Position numbers and translations under genes: made by a program. 8,637 nt of DNA from Acidimicrobiaceae bacterium (lineage in GTDB: Bacteria > Actinomycetota > Acidimicrobiia > Acidimicrobiales > Ilumatobacteraceae), in NCBI GenBank assembly GCA_947458565.1, contig CANGZK010000045.1, forward strand, positions 1-8,637, given 5' to 3'. A model generated the notes under the pieces. The model saw nothing but the letters and a program-made list of their open reading frames with translations, was not told the DNA's origin and made no database searches. Shown one piece after another: positions 1 through 6,836 of this stretch (the first letter of the stretch is position 1; each line of letters starts with the position of its first letter).

Positions 1-1
1 A

Positions 2-214
2 GGTGGCTCGATTATCAATATCGCCTCCATTTTAGGTGAGCGTCAAATTAATGGCGTTGCGCCCTATGCGATTTCCAAAGCGGGTGTGATACAAACGACT
101 AAAACTATGGCGCTTGAATTACCTGCGCACCCGCCATTCGAGTACCTGCTGACATTCTTGAGAGACCAATTTCTTTCAGCACCAATTCAGCCGTGTTGTT
201 ATCACTGTTGGTGA
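2..214 (+). CDS. Short-chain dehydrogenase/reductase fragment, cut at both ends (SDR homology ends near 121)
   Basis: Frame 2 is open from the left edge. Its first 40 residues are a clear piece of a classical SDR (NAD(P)-dependent oxidoreductase): the catalytic Ser lies in NIAS (residue 9), and the YAISK box gives Tyr 22 and Lys 26 with the usual 13-residue Ser-to-Tyr offset. It then reads TKTMALEL, where family members normally continue into the IRVNAIAPG region. Here homology stops at about base 121 and the frame runs on as antisense of the dacB gene to a TGA at 212-214. The Rossmann N-terminal part lies outside the window and the C-terminal substrate-binding part is missing. The substrate cannot be told. 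If this arrangement is real, the product is a dead fragment. If it is an assembly join, the true gene continues elsewhere. The SDR assignment is secure; the end coordinate is only that of the hybrid frame. Confidence 0.75.
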   Translation, partial: GGSIINIASILGERQINGVAPYAISKAGVIQTTKTMALELPAHPPFEYLLTFLRDQFLSAPIQPCCYHCW

Positions 215-1157
215 GCATCTCCGTGATCACGTCATTAAGTGGCGCTGAATTGATGCTCGCAATAACGGGAAGATCGGCCGAAGCGACACCGGTGATTGCC
301 GTTCCTCGGACGACGATTCCACGTTCACTCAGTAACCTCAAAAACTCCTGCGCTGCAGAAAGAGCTGGTTGATCAGGCTTGATCGGCGAATCAAGAACAA
401 CACCATCATTCAGCATCAATGCACCCAACGGCCCTACTTCGGTGGTTCGCACCCCGAGACCGAGTGTTGGAGCAAATCTTTCCGCGTCATATCGACTTTC
501 GTCACCAACAATATTTCCTGTGATTTCAGTAATACCGGCGGCAACTATCGCGTCTACCAGCAGACCAATGTCGGTTGGGTACAGCGTTGGATATGACTCG
601 GTTGCTGGATAGCTCAAGGTTGAAAGAAGCGGGTCTCCTCCGCCCACAAGCCACAGATCTCCCACAACTTGATTCGCTGCACTGAGGCCAACGATTTTTG
701 TTGTGAATACGAACTCAGGTCCCAAAACCTCAAGTGCAGTTAAAGCAGTGAGCAACTTCATATTGCTCGCAGGGATCACAGGAAGATTGGGCCGAATTGC
801 GGCAACTCGTTGTCCTTCAACCGAAACAACGAGGCACGATTGTTCGGGAAATTTTTGCACGGTGTCAGAAAGTGTCCGGATAAGCCCACCGATGCGCACC
901 TCAGTGGAAAGGATTGCTGGCAAGCGCCGTGCATTAAGTAGAGATGCGTTTGGTGCTACAACTTGTGCCGATGAAGGCTTGGATGAAACTGACGTCGCTA
1001 GATCGTCGACCAATTTGTATGCAACTCCGAAAAGGATTGCTCCGAAGAGCAAAACGGTGGAAAGTAGCGTTGCAACAACCCGAACGGAACCAAGACGAAC
1101 CTTGTTGTTTGCTCGTTTCATTGACTGAGAAATATCGCCGCTACCACCCTGGATCAT
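105..1157 (-). CDS. dacB: PBP4-type D-alanyl-D-alanine carboxypeptidase/endopeptidase (peptidase S13), C-terminally truncated
   Basis: Serine penicillin-binding protein of the S13 family, which trims or cleaves peptidoglycan cross-links outside the membrane. A hydrophobic segment at about residues 24-48 is a signal anchor. The SxxK motif is SNMK (Ser 131 nucleophile, Lys 134) and the SxN motif is SDN (318-320), with the long family insert between them. The third motif (KTG) and roughly the last 100 residues are missing: after about residue 346 the frame is antisense of an SDR gene and stops. Family members are commonly well over 400 residues; this frame has 350. As it stands it should be inactive. 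The ATG start overlaps the upstream stop by 4 bases (ATGA) and has an AGGGA ribosome binding site 7 bases upstream; the inner Met 13 has none. In many actinobacteria dacB is followed by tilS, hpt and ftsH, none of which is seen here. Family call secure; the truncation may be artificial. Confidence 0.85.
   Translation of the reverse strand: MIQGGSGDISQSMKRANNKVRLGSVRVVATLLSTVLLFGAILFGVAYKLVDDLATSVSSKPSSAQVVAPNASLLNARRLPAILSTEVRIGGLIRTLSDTVQKFPEQSCLVVSVEGQRVAAIRPNLPVIPASNMKLLTALTALEVLGPEFVFTTKIVGLSAANQVVGDLWLVGGGDPLLSTLSYPATESYPTLYPTDIGLLVDAIVAAGITEITGNIVGDESRYDAERFAPTLGLGVRTTEVGPLGALMLNDGVVLDSPIKPDQPALSAAQEFLRLLSERGIVVRGTAITGVASADLPVIASINSAPLNDVITEMLTNSDNNTAELVLKEIGLSRMSAGTRMAGAQVIQAP
118..125. 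other. Junction between truncated SDR and truncated dacB (chimera or rearrangement breakpoint)
   Basis: SDR coding sequence on the plus strand is recognisable through the codon at 119-121. PBP4 coding sequence on the minus strand is recognisable down to about 120-125, where it reads GAQV. After that it gives only IQAP and a stop, which is simply antisense of the SDR codons. Both genes lose their 3' ends at the same place, with no spacer, target duplication or inverted repeat that I can see. The few bases that could belong to either side make the exact breakpoint ambiguous. Confidence 0.65.
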
Positions 1158-3310
1158 TGCGCGGTCCCTATGAAGCGTGAGTACCTATACATGTGGGCAA
1201 GCGCAGTTGCCGCACGAGTACCACTTGCATAACAGAGTCGCCCTGACGCCCTCACGGTTGCAGGGCCAGGGTTGAGCGGGTCAGCGACTGCAAGTTCAGT
1301 TGCGACCAGTACGGGCTTGTTGTACTTGATGGAACATTCGGCCGCTGCTTCTGCGAAACGCTCATCTTGTCGACGGTGATAAGAAACAATTCGTTCTAAA
1401 CCATGGTCTGGGTAAAAGTGACCTTCGCTCATCATTCTGGCTTGGTTGCTCTGGATGCCTAATCCTAGGAAAATCACTGCATCGACATTTTCGTGTGCGC
1501 AAACCAAATCAAGTATCGCCGGAATGGTGTCGCGCGTTTCTCCACCAGCACAATCGATGGGGTTGTTTCGACTCCAGCGTGGCGGCAATAACTCATCCAG
1601 CGATTTGATCAATTGCGTTGGAAGTGTGATGAGGTCGAGCACACCGTCTTGTGCGATGGCATCTGATGTAACAACTCCCCAACCACCGACAGTCGTCAAT
1701 ACAACAACACGATTACCTCGCGGCAGCGGTTGCGTGGCAAAGGTGGCTGCAATGTCGAAGCCTTCTTCAACGGTTTTGGCGCGAGACGCTCCAGTACTTC
1801 TGCAGAGGCCATCAAAAATCTTGTCGTTACTCGCCAATGCGCCAGTGTGACTCTGTGCAGCCCGCGAACCCGCATCGGTCGCACCACCTTTGACAACCAC
1901 AAGCGGCTTATTCTTTAGCGCAAGTGAAAATGAAGATTCAAGCGCCTTGCCATCAGTAACGCTTTCGATGTAGGCCAAACTTACGAGTGTTTCGTCATCT
2001 TGTGAAAACCACTCCAAGTATTCGCCAACCGAAATTTGTGCTGCATTGCCAGCCGAAATTGCCCGAGCGATTCCGACGCCAGTTTGCCGTGAATAGTTCA
2101 AAAAGCTCGAAACGAAATTGCCACTTTGGCTAGCGACTGAAATACCACCTTTCGGCGGGTACGGTCCAACAATCTGTGCACACATAGAAACTGGCGTGCT
2201 AACTACTCCCTGACCATTTGGTCCTGCGATCAGCATTCCAAGATCAGCAGCAAGTTGAACAAGTTCTTGTTCTGCCCTCTCCCCATTTGATCCCGCCTCT
2301 CGATAACCGGCAGAAGCAATAAAGGCCGCATGAATGCCACGTGCCGCACACTGCCTCAGTAAGTCGGGGTTTGCACTTGCAGGTGTGCAAAAAAAAGCTA
2401 GATCAATCTCATTGAGTGGCAATTCATCGATCGAATCGACAGTTTGAATTCCCAGGATATCCTCTTTTTGCAAATTGGTCGCATAAACCTTTCCCGCAAA
2501 TTTGTTAGACAAAATATTGTGCAGTGAAACGAAGCCAAATTTACCTGGGTGCGAAGACGCTCCAACGACGACAATCGCACGAGGTGAAAACAATGCACGG
2601 TAGTGGTCGGCTCGCGGGATGAAACGAGATGTTGCATGTGCGGACGCAATTTCTTCGGCGCGGATCTCTACAAGTGCGTCAACTGCTACCAAAGCCCCAT
2701 CTCGCTGCACGATCAATGGATTGATATCTATTGACTGTATTTCGGGATGCTGGTCGCATGCTGCGCTTAACGCAACGAGAGCATTTGCCAAAGCGTCTCT
2801 GTCGACACTTTGCTCGCCACGAAAATCTTCAAGGATGGATTGATGTTTCAATCCATCAATCATTCTGTTCGCAGAAATCAAATCGATCGGCATTGGGGCA
2901 AACACGACGTCCTGAATTACTTCGGCAAAAATACCACCCATGCCAAGCATCGCGGTATTGCCGAAAGCCGGATCATGAACCATGCCAACAATGAGTTCAC
3001 GACTTCCATCAATCATTTTCGCAACGAGTAACTGCACATCCCCATCATCTGGGGTTGCCATCGCAAGTAACTGCTCGGCTGCTTGTTCGACAGACGCTCT
3101 ATCTGCAAGTTTCAGGCGCACAAGGCCTCGCTCGGTTTTGTGTGCGATGTGGTCACCATTGAGTTTTGTGACGACCGGATAGCCCATGGCATCTGCGGCG
3201 TCTGCAGCCTCGCGAGGCGTTGCTACGACCGCCTCACTAGCGAAGGGAAATCCGAAGGGTGTCAGTAGTTGTTTAGACAACGCTTCGGACATTGTTCGTT
3301 GACTAGGCAC
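1154..3310 (-). CDS. ADP-forming acyl-CoA synthetase (acetate--CoA ligase family), fused beta-alpha form
   Basis: Acid + ATP + CoA to acyl-CoA + ADP + phosphate (reversible), cytoplasmic. Domain order: ATP-grasp_5 (beta) at residues 8-220, with HKTERG (57-62), ELIVGM (105-110) and INPLIV (196-201); a CoA-binding Rossmann domain from about 237, with VVVGAS (247-252); then succinyl-CoA-ligase-like domains with GPNGQG (363-368) and SQSGN (394-398). The loop SHTGALA (487-493) carries His 488, the expected phosphohistidine relay residue. The E. coli PatZ type has the alpha half first; this order is reversed, a layout also known in nature. No acetyltransferase domain is attached. GPNGQG has Gln where relatives often carry a different residue. 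The GTG at 3310 is chosen because a TANNNT box sits 8 bases upstream, suggesting leaderless translation; the ATG at 3292 (Met 7) is the alternative. It is first in a two-gene operon with dacB. Acetate is a guess for the substrate; propionate or branched acids are possible. Confidence 0.85.
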   Translation of the reverse strand: MPSQRTMSEALSKQLLTPFGFPFASEAVVATPREAADAADAMGYPVVTKLNGDHIAHKTERGLVRLKLADRASVEQAAEQLLAMATPDDGDVQLLVAKMIDGSRELIVGMVHDPAFGNTAMLGMGGIFAEVIQDVVFAPMPIDLISANRMIDGLKHQSILEDFRGEQSVDRDALANALVALSAACDQHPEIQSIDINPLIVQRDGALVAVDALVEIRAEEIASAHATSRFIPRADHYRALFSPRAIVVVGASSHPGKFGFVSLHNILSNKFAGKVYATNLQKEDILGIQTVDSIDELPLNEIDLAFFCTPASANPDLLRQCAARGIHAAFIASAGYREAGSNGERAEQELVQLAADLGMLIAGPNGQGVVSTPVSMCAQIVGPYPPKGGISVASQSGNFVSSFLNYSRQTGVGIARAISAGNAAQISVGEYLEWFSQDDETLVSLAYIESVTDGKALESSFSLALKNKPLVVVKGGATDAGSRAAQSHTGALASNDKIFDGLCRSTGASRAKTVEEGFDIAATFATQPLPRGNRVVVLTTVGGWGVVTSDAIAQDGVLDLITLPTQLIKSLDELLPPRWSRNNPIDCAGGETRDTIPAILDLVCAHENVDAVIFLGLGIQSNQARMMSEGHFYPDHGLERIVSYHRRQDERFAEAAAECSIKYNKPVLVATELAVADPLNPGPATVRASGRLCYASGTRAATALAHMYRYSRFIGTAQ
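1165..1169 (-). promoter_or_regulatory. Shine-Dalgarno site for dacB
   Basis: The minus strand reads AGGGA, 7 bases before the ATG at 1157-1155 and inside the last codons of the upstream synthetase gene. It supports this start and coupled translation through the ATGA overlap. It is the clearest Shine-Dalgarno sequence I found at any start in the window. Confidence 0.5.
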
Positions 3311-3315
3311 GACTG

Positions 3316-3343
3316 TTTACATTACTCAAGCAAGCACTAATTT
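3316..3343 (+). promoter_or_regulatory. Candidate sigma-70-type promoter for the nagA-tkt-tal operon
   Basis: TTTACA at 3316-3321 matches the -35 consensus at five of six positions. A 16-base spacer follows, then TAATTT at 3338-3343 fits the TANNNT form of the actinobacterial -10 box. The box ends 8 bases before the nagA ATG at 3352 and no Shine-Dalgarno sequence is present, so a leaderless transcript is likely. The -35 box shares bases 3319-3321 with the candidate -10 box of the divergent operon. Confidence 0.45.
3319..3324 (-). promoter_or_regulatory. Candidate -10 box for the acyl-CoA synthetase-dacB operon
   Basis: The minus strand reads TAATGT, ending 8 bases before the GTG at 3310. This spacing would start transcription at or next to the start codon, giving a leaderless mRNA, which is common in actinobacteria. 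No good -35 hexamer is visible 16-18 bases upstream. No Shine-Dalgarno sequence precedes the GTG or the ATG at 3292. Pattern seen by eye only. Confidence 0.4.
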
Positions 3344-3351
3344 GGATCGTT

Positions 3352-4440
3352 ATGGGGCAAATTACCGCTACACGAGCATTTGTGAATGGTGCGCTTTGCG
3401 GCCCAACAAGTGTTACATGGGATGCGTCTGGTTTGATCACAGATGTGTCTGATATCAGGGTCAACGAGGCCGAATTTGATGCATTACTTGTTCCTGGGTT
3501 CATCGATCTACAAGTCAACGGATTCGGCGCATTTAACGTTGCTTCGGCAGACGCTGCTCAGTGGAATCAAGTTGATGAACACTTGCTGAGCACCGGAGTC
3601 ACTAGTTGGTGTCCAACGTTGGTGAGTGCACCACTTGAAAAGCTTGATTCTGCTGTGGCTGTGATAAATGCACAAATGCAAATCAGAGAGGTTTCGTCTT
3701 CGGTCGCAAGAACCTCAATTCTTGGTGCCCATTTGGAAGGTCCGTTTCTCGGAGCTGCGATTGGTGCCCACAACAAGCAGAGTGTCGTAGAGATTGATCT
3801 CAACTGGATTTCTCAATTGCCTGAATGTGTTGCACTCATGACGATCGGTGCTGAACAGCAAGAAGCCGTTGCTGCTATTGAACTGCTTCACAAAATGGGA
3901 GTTGCTGTATCTCTTGGTCACACACGTGCGTCTGATCAGCAATTTATTTCAGCAAAACAGGCAGGTGCTCGAATGGTTACGCATCTGTTTAACGCAATGT
4001 CCGGAGTGCATCACAGAGATCAGGGTTTCGCCCTAAACGTACTTACAGACGAGGAAATATACGCATCAATCATTATCGATCTCGAACACGTATCAGCGCG
4101 CGCTGTGCGGCTTGCATTCCTTGCAAAACCGACTCGAATGATCATGGTTTCCGACTCGGTGGCGTCTGGATCAGATCGAGCACCTCGTTTGTCAGACGGC
4201 ACACTTGCAGGAAGTGTGCTCACAATGGATCTTGCAGTACGTAATGCAGTATTTCAATGCGCAGTTCCGCTCGCAGAGGCAATAGCAAGTGCGACTCATC
4301 ACCCCGCACGTGTGCTTGGTCTCAAAGACCGAGGCGAGATCTTGAACGGCATGCGAGCAGATTTTGTATTGCTTAGGCACGACCTCACTGTTTTCAAGAC
4401 AGTAAGTAACGGACTTATGAATATCGATCCCAACCACTAA
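3352..4440 (+). CDS. nagA: N-acetylglucosamine-6-phosphate deacetylase
   Basis: Amidohydrolase-superfamily enzyme that hydrolyses N-acetylglucosamine-6-phosphate to glucosamine-6-phosphate and acetate in amino-sugar catabolism and cell-wall recycling; cytoplasmic. At 362 residues it is slightly short for the family. Motifs in order: PGFIDLQVNG (48-57); HLEGPF (127-132) with the metal ligand Glu 129; SLGHT with His 190; THLFNAM with His 211; and VSDS with the catalytic Asp 268. At 54-56 it has Gln-x-Asn instead of the His-x-His of binuclear amidohydrolases, as in E. coli NagA, so a single metal site is expected. The usual DGxH substrate loop reads DLEH (243-246), keeping the His but replacing the Gly. 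C-terminal HHPARVLGL (316-324) is typical. First gene of the plus-strand operon, 9 bases before the next frame. No nagB is visible nearby, so the following deaminase step must be encoded elsewhere. Confidence 0.9.
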   Translation: MGQITATRAFVNGALCGPTSVTWDASGLITDVSDIRVNEAEFDALLVPGFIDLQVNGFGAFNVASADAAQWNQVDEHLLSTGVTSWCPTLVSAPLEKLDSAVAVINAQMQIREVSSSVARTSILGAHLEGPFLGAAIGAHNKQSVVEIDLNWISQLPECVALMTIGAEQQEAVAAIELLHKMGVAVSLGHTRASDQQFISAKQAGARMVTHLFNAMSGVHHRDQGFALNVLTDEEIYASIIIDLEHVSARAVRLAFLAKPTRMIMVSDSVASGSDRAPRLSDGTLAGSVLTMDLAVRNAVFQCAVPLAEAIASATHHPARVLGLKDRGEILNGMRADFVLLRHDLTVFKTVSNGLMNIDPNH

Positions 4441-4449
4441 AGTAAGAAC

Positions 4450-4848
4450 GTGCACATCGTCTCTGCTTTGTTTATCGATACGTTTGAGATGAAACAAGCT
4501 CCTGGGCCTGCCACTCGCATTGATATGGCTGGTGTTTTCTTCTCGCTTGCGGCCCCAAGTCCTGTGCCTGTGACCATAGAGCCACATCTCATGGCATTGA
4601 TCTACTGCAAAGCAACTGATCCTGGTTCGGGCGTATTCGAGGTCATCTTTAGAGACGGTTTTGATGAAGACTCAGAACAGTTGGCGAGAAATGTCAGCCC
4701 GTTTACGGTCGAGCCCGGCAAATTTACCTATCGCCTTGTGCGGGGTGCTCTAGAACTTCAGAAATACGGCCTTATTTTTGCGCACTGCCGCATCGATCAG
4801 CAAGATTGGCACAAAGTCCCACTGACGCTGCTTCCTCCGGTCGCCTGA
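4450..4848 (+). CDS. Small protein of unknown function, possibly DUF6941-like
   Basis: A 132-residue frame between nagA and transketolase, starting at GTG with only a weak TAAG upstream. There is no signal peptide or membrane segment. The sequence alternates hydrophobic and polar residues, suggesting a mostly beta-strand fold: an N-terminal SALFIDTFE strand, a turn with GPATRIDMAG, a central strand around HLMALIYCKA (46-55), then an acidic loop (GFDEDSE, 70-76), and a final pair of strands with KYGLIFAHCRIDQQ and the closing VPLTLLPP. This layout resembles DUF6941-type proteins found in actinobacteria, but that is recall of a pattern and not a match. The GTG start keeps the first strand; an ATG at 4489 would lose it. 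It is real rather than a shadow, because it fills the gap between two operon genes in the same direction and nothing else is encoded there. Function unknown; co-transcription with sugar-phosphate genes is inferred from spacing. Confidence 0.65.
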   Translation: MHIVSALFIDTFEMKQAPGPATRIDMAGVFFSLAAPSPVPVTIEPHLMALIYCKATDPGSGVFEVIFRDGFDEDSEQLARNVSPFTVEPGKFTYRLVRGALELQKYGLIFAHCRIDQQDWHKVPLTLLPPVA

Positions 4849-4868
4849 AAGCAACTACAGTCGCCGCC

Positions 4869-6836
4869 GTGAATACTTTGCCTCGCCTCTCGCCTGAATT
4901 GGACCGCGAAATCGTTGCGATCGCCCGAGGCTTGGCCATGGATGCTCCGCTGAAGGCAAAAAGTGGACATCAGGGAACCGCAATGGCTCTCGCTCCCCTT
5001 GCACACGTGTTGTATTCACGAATCATGCAACACTCACCACAAGATCCACTCTGGAGAAACAGAGATCGGTTTATTCTGTCTGCTGGTCATGCATCGATCT
5101 TGCAATATGCAATGTTGTTTCTCAACGGTTACGGTCTCGAACTTTCTGACTTGCAATCATTTCGCCAGTTTGATTCGCTCACTCCAGGTCACCCCGAGGC
5201 CGGGCACACTGCAGGTGTTGAAGTAACTACCGGGCCTCTCGGACAGGGTTTTGCAAACGCAGTGGGCATCGCGATCGCCGAAAGCAATTTACGTGCACGC
5301 TTCGGTCAGGAGTTAATGGACCATCACACGTATGTGATTGCTGGCGACGGATGCTTGATGGAGGGAATCAGTCATGAAGCGGCATCGTTGGCCGGACATC
5401 TCGGTCTTGATCGGCTGATTTGTGTTTTTGACGATAACAAAATCACGATTGACGGCAGCACATCTTTGACATGCTCGGACGACGTGGTTGCACGCTTCAC
5501 CTCATATGGATGGAACGTCGTACAGCTTGGTGAAATTGGCGAGGATCTGGACGCTCTCGAAGTGGCACTCAATAATGCCAAGCAACATCGTGGATCACCA
5601 ACTTTGTGTGTCTTGCAAACTCATATCGGTTTCCCATCTCCAGATTTCACCGACAGTCACGAGGCGCACGGCAATCCTTTTCTTGCCGAACACGTTGAGC
5701 GAACGAAAGCGGTGCTCAATATTCCGAACGAACCCTTCTGGGCCCCAGCTCAAACAGTTGCTGCATCCAGGGAGTTTGCAGCAAAGAGATCTGCACACTT
5801 GCTTGCAACGTACAAATCAACCAAAAAGAACACAGAATTTGAAGCGTGCTGGAATCCGCAAAAAAGTGCAAACTGGAATTCGAAGTTGCCATCATTCGAA
5901 TCGGATTCAACCCTTGCAACGCGCCAAGCAATGCCATTGTCAATTAGTGCAAGTTTGAGCGATCTCCCCGGTCTCATGCTTGGGTCTGCTGACCTAACTG
6001 GCAACACAGGTGTAAAAATCAGTGCGCTTAAAGCCTTCACGGCAACTCACCCTGAAGGACAGCAGATCTACTTCGGCATTCGAGAACATGCAATGGCGGC
6101 GGCAATGGTTGGGATGTCTTTGCATGGAGGCGTCCTTCCCGTTGGCGGAACGTTCTTTGTTTTCGCCGATTACATGCGTCCGTCGATTCGATTGGCAGCG
6201 CTCTCTCATGCAAAAGTAATTTTTGTCTTTTCGCACGACTCGGTGGGCGTAGGTGAAGATGGTCCAACCCATCAACCAATTGAGCATCTTGCTTCATTGC
6301 GAATTATTCCTGATCTCCATGTTGTTCGACCTGCCGATTCCAACGAAACAGCGCAGGCATGGCGCGATGCTGCAGACCACAATGGGCCAACCGCATTGAT
6401 ATTGAGTCGACAATCACTCCCGATAACGACAGATGGCCAAGCCGTCTCTACAGGAGCCGGTGTTGTGCGAAGGAGCACGGCAAATGCTCAGGTAGTGCTC
6501 GTAGGCACTGGCAGCGAGGTCTCCCTCTGCGTCGATGCTGCCGTAAAACTGGAAGAGTCTGGCATCGCTTCACAGGTCGTGAGCATGCCGTCCTGGGACC
6601 GCTTCGAAACCATGTCCAGTGAATTCAAATTGTCTGTCTTCCCGCGAGGTGTACCCGTGTTATCCGTGGAAGCTGGAAGCACGTTTGGATGGTCCAAATA
6701 TGCAGATCAATCGATAGGCATTGATCGATTCGGCGCAAGTGCACCCGGCAATGTTGTCATGCAAAAACTTGGATTGAACGTTCAACACGTTGTTGAAAGT
6801 GCGATTGCGTTAATTGAGTCTGATAAACAAGGCTGA
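4869..6836 (+). CDS. tkt: Transketolase
   Basis: Thiamine-diphosphate enzyme moving two-carbon units between sugar phosphates in the pentose phosphate pathway; cytoplasmic. From the GTG at 4869 it has 655 residues, normal for the family. N-terminal pyrophosphate domain: SGHQGT with His 34, SAGHAS with His 74, GHPEAGHTAG, TTGPLGQG, the cofactor motif GDG (159-161) through DDN (188-190), and HEAHGNP with His 267. Middle domain: GSADLTG, then GIREHAM with the catalytic Glu 406 that activates the cofactor, HDSVGVGEDGPTHQP with His 456, and RPAD. The C-terminal domain ends VEAGSTFGW, then RFGASAPG. The first His motif has HQG where E. coli has HPG. A TTG at 4806 would add 21 residues but overlap the preceding gene by 43 bases; neither start has a convincing Shine-Dalgarno sequence. 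I prefer GTG because it begins about ten residues before the conserved LDR. The stop overlaps the transaldolase ATG by one base (TGATG). Confidence 0.92.
   Translation: MNTLPRLSPELDREIVAIARGLAMDAPLKAKSGHQGTAMALAPLAHVLYSRIMQHSPQDPLWRNRDRFILSAGHASILQYAMLFLNGYGLELSDLQSFRQFDSLTPGHPEAGHTAGVEVTTGPLGQGFANAVGIAIAESNLRARFGQELMDHHTYVIAGDGCLMEGISHEAASLAGHLGLDRLICVFDDNKITIDGSTSLTCSDDVVARFTSYGWNVVQLGEIGEDLDALEVALNNAKQHRGSPTLCVLQTHIGFPSPDFTDSHEAHGNPFLAEHVERTKAVLNIPNEPFWAPAQTVAASREFAAKRSAHLLATYKSTKKNTEFEACWNPQKSANWNSKLPSFESDSTLATRQAMPLSISASLSDLPGLMLGSADLTGNTGVKISALKAFTATHPEGQQIYFGIREHAMAAAMVGMSLHGGVLPVGGTFFVFADYMRPSIRLAALSHAKVIFVFSHDSVGVGEDGPTHQPIEHLASLRIIPDLHVVRPADSNETAQAWRDAADHNGPTALILSRQSLPITTDGQAVSTGAGVVRRSTANAQVVLVGTGSEVSLCVDAAVKLEESGIASQVVSMPSWDRFETMSSEFKLSVFPRGVPVLSVEAGSTFGWSKYADQSIGIDRFGASAPGNVVMQKLGLNVQHVVESAIALIESDKQG

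Noticed and set aside
703..1128. 141-codon plus-strand open frame opposite dacB
   Set aside because: It lies antisense to a clear PBP4 gene covering the signal anchor and SxxK motif, with no family resemblance and a Ser/Arg/Thr-rich shadow-like composition.
2835..2856. Perfect 8-base inverted repeat with 6-base loop (ATGGATTG / CAATCCAT)
   Set aside because: It sits inside the ATP-grasp domain coding region of the acyl-CoA synthetase (residues around IDGLKHQS), has no T-tract, and is readily explained by codons.
3311..3351. Possible terminator or small RNA in the divergent gap
   Set aside because: The gap is only 41 bases, shows no stem followed by a T-run, and is better explained by promoter elements.
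4192..4587. 131-codon minus-strand open frame across the end of nagA and the small gene
   Set aside because: Antisense to two plus-strand genes, rich in Cys and His, with no recognisable domain and no start signal; best explained as a shadow.
5488..5958. 156-codon plus-strand open frame inside transketolase
   Set aside because: Another frame of the transketolase gene, whose own frame carries all expected motifs. The composition is low in acidic residues and shadow-like.
6708..6731. Inverted repeat AATCGAT ... ATCGATT
   Set aside because: It encodes part of the conserved transketolase C-terminus (SIGIDRFG) and is not near any gene boundary, so a coincidence of codons is likely.
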